Below are positions 6,004 to 9,321 of a stretch of DNA of 9,321 nt, one piece after another. Positions within the stretch are counted from its first letter, which is position 1; each line of letters begins with the position of its first letter. This DNA comes from Ardenticatenales bacterium (GTDB taxonomy: Bacteria; Chloroflexota; Anaerolineae; Promineifilales; UBA4811). Under the pieces are notes generated by a model, which ran no database searches, was not told the DNA's origin, and saw only the letters and a program-made list of their open reading frames with translations. The position numbers and the translations under genes are program-made. Location: positions 1 to 9,321 of the forward strand of contig WSZX01000345.1 of NCBI GenBank assembly GCA_013139935.1, in the 5' to 3' direction.

Positions 6004-7202
6004 GCGTCCGGCGCGGATGAGGGTATCACCCAAAGGGCGCAAAGCCCTCCGACTACGAACAGACCGGCCGCCACCACAAAGATCGCCCGCAGTCCCCACC
6101 ACACGGCGATACTGGCCCCAAGCATGGGGGCTAGAGCGTTGGCTCCTGCAACGATGGTGGTGTTGACCCCGTACACTGCGCCCTGCCGCCCCTCTGGGAC
6201 TTGGGTTGCCAGCAGAGCAGCGATTGAAGCCAATGCGCCAGCCATCAAGAAGCCAACAGCTACCTGGAGCGCACCCAGTTGGAGCGGGGTGACGACGAGA
6301 GCCAGCGGCAAATAAAAGAGCCCCATGCCAAAGGTGCACAGCACCAGCACCTTGCGATGGCCGAACCTATCAGACGCACGGCCAAGGAACACCGAGCCGG
6401 CCGCGGCGGCCAAAGCGCCCGAGCCGGTCACCACGCCTGTGATCGTCGCCAGCCGATCCGAGTTCAGCACCAGTTGCTGCACAAGCAGCGGAAGCATCGG
6501 CCCCATGACCCGGGTACCCAGGCGGTTCAGCATCCGAATCAGAAACACGCCCCGCAAAGCCGGAGAACGCAACACTATCAGCAACCCGTCCCTCAAGCGT
6601 CCATCCTTCCGGCCAGCCGGGTGCTCCGGCCGGCCAGAATCCTCGCCTACCAGTAGATGAACCGCCAACCCGGCCAAAAGCAGACAGCCGCTGGTGGTCC
6701 AAAAGGCAGCCCGATAGCCCAGGCTATCCGCAACGATCCCTCCTGCCAGCGGCCCGAGCGAGGCCCCCAGAAAGATGCCCGTCTGCAGAATCCCCAAAGA
6801 AGAACCGGAGCTCTCCCGGGGCGTGGTAGAAGCAACCAGGGCAGTGGCAGCCGGAACCGTGCCGGTCAGGAATCCCTGCAAGATGCGGAGCGCCAGAAGC
6901 TGCTGTACATTTTGCACCAGCCCCATGGCCATGAACACCAGCGCCCCACCAAACATGGCACGCTCCACCATGAGCTTCCGGCTGTAGCGGTCCGCCAGCG
7001 TCCCCCAGATGGGGGCAATCGCTGCCATCGAAACCGCCTGCGCGGCAAAGAGCCGGCCGGTCCAGAGCTTCACCTGATCCGGATCCGTGATCCCCAACTC
7101 TTGCACAAAGTAGGGCAGGAACGGCATGATGACGGTAAAGCCAGCCACCGCGATGAACTCTGCGGCGGTGAGGATGTAAAGCGTGCGCCGCCAAGCGGGC
7201 AC
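5988..7202 (-). CDS. MFS transporter, drug:H+ antiporter-like
   Basis: A 404-residue, strongly hydrophobic inner-membrane protein of the length and two-half layout of 12-helix major facilitator superfamily transporters. Motif A, GTLADRYSRK (67-76), lies in the loop after TM2. A degenerate copy, GRASDRFGHRK (274-284), lies in the second half. Motif C, spanning 137-155 and ending GASLGPLAGG, is the signature of drug:proton antiporters (DHA1/MdtG-like). A charged central loop falls at about 187-205. These points favour export of a small molecule by proton antiport; the substrate cannot be told. The GTG at 7202 overlaps the rnz stop by one base (TAGTG), with AAGG 7 nt upstream, so translation is probably coupled to rnz. 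No adjacent regulator of the TetR or MarR type is seen. Confidence 0.93.
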   Translation of the reverse strand: MPAWRRTLYILTAAEFIAVAGFTVIMPFLPYFVQELGITDPDQVKLWTGRLFAAQAVSMAAIAPIWGTLADRYSRKLMVERAMFGGALVFMAMGLVQNVQQLLALRILQGFLTGTVPAATALVASTTPRESSGSSLGILQTGIFLGASLGPLAGGIVADSLGYRAAFWTTSGCLLLAGLAVHLLVGEDSGRPEHPAGRKDGRLRDGLLIVLRSPALRGVFLIRMLNRLGTRVMGPMLPLLVQQLVLNSDRLATITGVVTGSGALAAAAGSVFLGRASDRFGHRKVLVLCTFGMGLFYLPLALVVTPLQLGALQVAVGFLMAGALASIAALLATQVPEGRQGAVYGVNTTIVAGANALAPMLGASIAVWWGLRAIFVVAAGLFVVGGLCALWVIPSSAPDACPSK

Positions 7203-8122
7203 TAGTTCGCCTTTCGAATCTGGTACATCTCCAGATCACGGGCGACCACGGTGTTGGGAAAGATGGCCCGTGCTTCGGCCAGCACATCCTTTTCCCGGTA
7301 GCGACGGGAGATGTGTGTCAGGATCAATTGGCGCACCCCGGTCTCGGCCGCCAGCCGGGCGGCGCGGGCCGCGGTGAGATGTCCAAACCGGCGCGCCAGT
7401 TCGCCCTCGTGTTCCAGGTAGGTCGCTTCGCTCACCAACGCATCCGCGTCCGCAACCGCCTGGTGCAGGTTGTCGGTGCGGGCACAGTCCCCAATATGAA
7501 CCAGCTTGGTGCCGCGCGACGTCGGCCCCAACACGTCCCCAGGGTGGATAACGCTGCCATCTGCCAGAGTGATGGAACGACCCAAAACGAGGTCACGCCG
7601 TTCCGGGCCGGCCGGCACGCCAAGCATTTCGGCCTTTTCAACGAGAAACGGCCGGCGCGGCTTTTCTTCAAAACAAAAGCCAAAGCAACCCGGCCCGCGG
7701 TGGTGGACTTGAAAGGCGCTCAACTGAAACTCGTCGTCCTCTATGAGCACCCCGGGCGATATCTCAATAAACTCGATATCTACCTCTGAACGAGCTCCTC
7801 GCAGGACCACGCCGTGCAAGAGGTCCCCGATCCGCTCTAGCGCCCACCGGCCGCCCCATATCTCCAGTCTCTTCATCGCCTCCCAGCGGCTCAGAGTGGA
7901 GACCAATCCTCCAAGACCCAGGATATGATCCAGGTGACCATGGGTGATAAGGATTCTGTCCAGCCGCTTGAAGCCGATGCCACTGCGCAAGATCTGGCGT
8001 TGAGTTCCCTCACCGCAGTCGATCATGAAACGGGATTCGCGGTGCAGGACGATATGGGCGGGAAGCCCGCGATGGGCCGAGGGGGCCGAGGCGGAAGTGC
8101 CAAGGAAAAGGATCTCAAACAT
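7202..8122 (-). CDS. rnz: Ribonuclease Z (tRNA 3' endonuclease)
   Basis: Metallo-beta-lactamase-fold endonuclease that cuts pre-tRNA 3' trailers to allow CCA addition. The 306-residue product has the short RNase Z form. It shows the N-terminal LFLGTSASAP (5-14), GEGTQRQILRSG (37-48) and the metal motif HGHLDH (H61, H63, D65, H66). Further ligands are the VHHRGPG segment (H140/H141), D212 in HIGDC, H248 in GHLTAARAA and H270 in LTHISRRY. The exosite region (about 153-205) is present. The metal motif reads HGHLDH rather than the more usual HLHGDH. The ATG at 8122 is preferred over an in-frame TTG at 8131, because AAGGGGG (8138-8132) is 9 nt before the ATG but abuts the TTG. It overlaps rtcA by 8 nt (ATGTTTGA). 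Function in tRNA maturation is well supported; another phosphodiesterase of the fold is less likely. Confidence 0.94.
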   Translation of the reverse strand: MFEILFLGTSASAPSAHRGLPAHIVLHRESRFMIDCGEGTQRQILRSGIGFKRLDRILITHGHLDHILGLGGLVSTLSRWEAMKRLEIWGGRWALERIGDLLHGVVLRGARSEVDIEFIEISPGVLIEDDEFQLSAFQVHHRGPGCFGFCFEEKPRRPFLVEKAEMLGVPAGPERRDLVLGRSITLADGSVIHPGDVLGPTSRGTKLVHIGDCARTDNLHQAVADADALVSEATYLEHEGELARRFGHLTAARAARLAAETGVRQLILTHISRRYREKDVLAEARAIFPNTVVARDLEMYQIRKAN

Positions 8123-9188
8123 GGTGGCCAACCCCCTTGATGTTTATCGTTCCGCCGGCGTCCTCACGCTCAATCCGAATATCGGTTTCCAGGAATTGCC
8201 GGACGATGTGGATATTGGTGAGCGTATGCTGTGTGATCTGGCCCGTGGCCAGGACAGAGTCGCCGGCCGCCAGCGCCAGCGGCAGAATGAGCTGGTCAGT
8301 CAGGTGAGTGTCCACGGCCGCGCCGGTTGCGGCATGGTGGTCGAGCAACGCAGAGCACGCCTCTTCCGCCACCTTCTCGGCCGGCCTGCCCCGCTGGCCA
8401 ATCGCCGAGAAACCGGCCGCCCCGTTGGAATACTCGGCAACCAGAAAGATGCCGGCGCCGGCCGCCGGGCCCCGCTCTCGCAGCGGCTGTACCTGGCTGG
8501 CAATGCCCGCCGTGCGCAATACATTCCGGGCCCGGTCTACCATTCGCTGAGGAATATGCGATGGAAGATTGGTAGCGGCTGCCACCCCGGTCACTCCTGC
8601 CGGTGGCAGTTCCCCCCGCTCGACCCACTCCAGGCCGGTCAATTGGCGGACGGGCTGGACCGTCAAGCTGAACTCGCCGCCTCCCACCGGGTACCATCCC
8701 CAGGTGTTGAGGTTTGCCTCTGCTCGCAGCCCGCTCTTTCTCACGGCCGGCAGAAAAACGTCGCGCAAATAGTGGAACGGCGGGCTCCAGGGCACCTGCG
8801 TCCCCCCCCGAAGAACAACCTGTGAAGCGCAGCCAGCAAAGGATAGCGGAAGCAATATCGCCTGAGCAACAAGCGTGGTTGCGCCGGCGCTGCCACCGCG
8901 GGCAGCGTCGCGCACATCGAAACGATAGTCGCCCCCCGCCGGAGCTTTGCCCGGCCGGAAGACGAGCCGTTGACTGTTGAGTTCATCACCCTGCACCTCT
9001 GCGGCACAGATCGCCGCCACGGCTCGCACCCCAGTGAGATGCTGCGGCCGCAATCCTGGATTCTTGCGGCCGGCGCGGATGTTGATGATTTCCAGAGGAC
9101 GACCAGTCAGCGCTGCCAGCGCAAGTGAGGAGCGCACCACCTGCCCTCCCCCCTCGCCAAAAGCACCATCAATCCGAATCGATCTCAT
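8115..9188 (-). CDS. rtcA: RNA 3'-terminal phosphate cyclase
   Basis: Converts RNA 3'-phosphate ends to 2',3'-cyclic phosphates with ATP, through adenylated enzyme and RNA intermediates; cytosolic, part of RNA repair or end processing. The 357-residue product is full length. Family segments seen are DGAFGEGGGQVVRSSLA (7-23), RPQHLTG (47-53) and GWYPVGGGEF (164-173), equivalent to the family signature G-x2-P-x-G3 although preceded by W rather than R/H. The C-terminal HLTDQLILPLAL (295-306) and QHTLTNI (320-326) are also present. H321 aligns with the adenylated histidine (H309 of E. coli RtcA, H320 in human). The ATG at 9188 is the only start after an in-frame TAG 13 codons upstream; GGAG lies just 3 nt before it, closer than usual. 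No rtcB or rtcR is in the window, so the E. coli-type sigma54 arrangement is not seen. The rnz start overlaps its stop. Confidence 0.95.
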   Translation of the reverse strand: MRSIRIDGAFGEGGGQVVRSSLALAALTGRPLEIINIRAGRKNPGLRPQHLTGVRAVAAICAAEVQGDELNSQRLVFRPGKAPAGGDYRFDVRDAARGGSAGATTLVAQAILLPLSFAGCASQVVLRGGTQVPWSPPFHYLRDVFLPAVRKSGLRAEANLNTWGWYPVGGGEFSLTVQPVRQLTGLEWVERGELPPAGVTGVAAATNLPSHIPQRMVDRARNVLRTAGIASQVQPLRERGPAAGAGIFLVAEYSNGAAGFSAIGQRGRPAEKVAEEACSALLDHHAATGAAVDTHLTDQLILPLALAAGDSVLATGQITQHTLTNIHIVRQFLETDIRIEREDAGGTINIKGVGHHV

Positions 9189-9207
9189 CTTCTCCGCGGC
9201 TCGAATC

Positions 9208-9223
9208 GCCCTGCAATCAGGGC
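9208..9223 (-). promoter_or_regulatory. Small hairpin in rtcA leader
   Basis: GCCCTG (9208-9213) and CAGGGC (9218-9223) form a perfect 6-bp stem with a 4-nt loop in the 57-nt gap between the upstream stop (9246) and rtcA (9188). It is 12 nt before the weak ribosome-binding site and has no T-run, so it is not a terminator. It might be an mRNA processing site or affect rtcA translation; both are inference. Confidence 0.3.
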
Positions 9224-9245
9224 TCTACGCAACAGCCGCCATCTC

Positions 9246-9321
9246 CTATCCCTGTTCGGGTCCGGCGGGCGGTTTCAGCATGTTCCTCATGCCCGGCAGA
9301 ATGAACGCCAATCCGACGCCG
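9246..9321 (-). CDS. C-terminal tail of a probable membrane protein, 5' end outside window
   Basis: The last 24 codons of a minus-strand frame enter from the right edge and stop at TAG 9248-9246. The residues read as a hydrophobic helix end (GVGLAFILPG) followed by a short charged, Pro-rich tail ending PPAGPEQG, as at the C-terminus of an integral membrane protein. It lies 57 nt before rtcA on the same strand, so it may be the preceding gene of the same operon. One other minus-strand frame is also open through here but looks Arg/His/Gly-rich and less protein-like. The family cannot be named from so short a piece. Confidence 0.45.
   Translation of the reverse strand, partial: GVGLAFILPGMRNMLKPPAGPEQG

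Noticed and set aside
8122..8131. TTG start for rnz three codons upstream
   Set aside because: The ribosome-binding site AAGGGGG directly abuts the TTG but is correctly spaced from the ATG at 8122.
8025..8825. Plus-strand 266-codon open frame
   Set aside because: Antisense to rnz and rtcA, both clearly coding on the minus strand.
9226..9243. Five-codon leader peptide frame before rtcA
   Set aside because: The ATG lies directly against its purine-rich stretch with no spacing, and the peptide has no attenuation-like codon run.

Overview
The window is ordinary bacterial chromosome: about 60 % G+C by eye, tightly packed, with short or overlapping gene junctions and frequent GTG starts. No mobile elements, CRISPR arrays, rRNA or tRNA genes were seen. 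Gene content (Roadblock/LC7 protein, pyrG-obgE-nadD cluster, rtcA next to an RNase Z gene, a membrane-anchored multi-OB-fold protein) is compatible with an uncultivated Chloroflexota lineage such as an Anaerolineae relative. That placement is my inference from gene content and protein style, not a computed result.

Left end (1-1735): an incomplete minus-strand gene encodes a CPHC-motif, single-TM protein with at least three OB-fold-like repeats. It diverges from a plus-strand gene for a 123-residue Roadblock/LC7 protein. The 345-bp divergent spacer holds one promoter candidate for each gene, with a very strong 17-bp palindromic hairpin between them.

Middle plus-strand cluster (1824-5411): a near-perfect intrinsic terminator lies 45 nt ahead of pyrG (CTP synthase). 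pyrG is followed by obgE (ribosome-assembly GTPase) and nadD (NaMN adenylyltransferase), which starts inside the obgE 3' end. These are housekeeping genes for pyrimidine nucleotide, ribosome and NAD biosynthesis.

Right minus-strand cluster (9321-5653), converging on nadD: the tail of a probable membrane protein, rtcA (RNA 3'-phosphate cyclase), rnz (tRNA 3' endonuclease), an MFS exporter and a 97-residue orphan with a C-terminal zinc ribbon. rtcA/rnz overlap by 8 nt and rnz/MFS by 1 nt, so translational coupling is likely. The orphan also has its own consensus-like promoter inside the end of the MFS gene. The RtcA-RNase Z pair brings together two enzymes acting at RNA 3' ends.

No obvious novel defence or mobile system is visible. 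The points most worth following up are the extracytoplasmic OB-repeat protein, the coupled rtcA-rnz unit with its zinc-ribbon orphan, and the hairpin in front of pyrG, which could be either a terminator or an attenuator.
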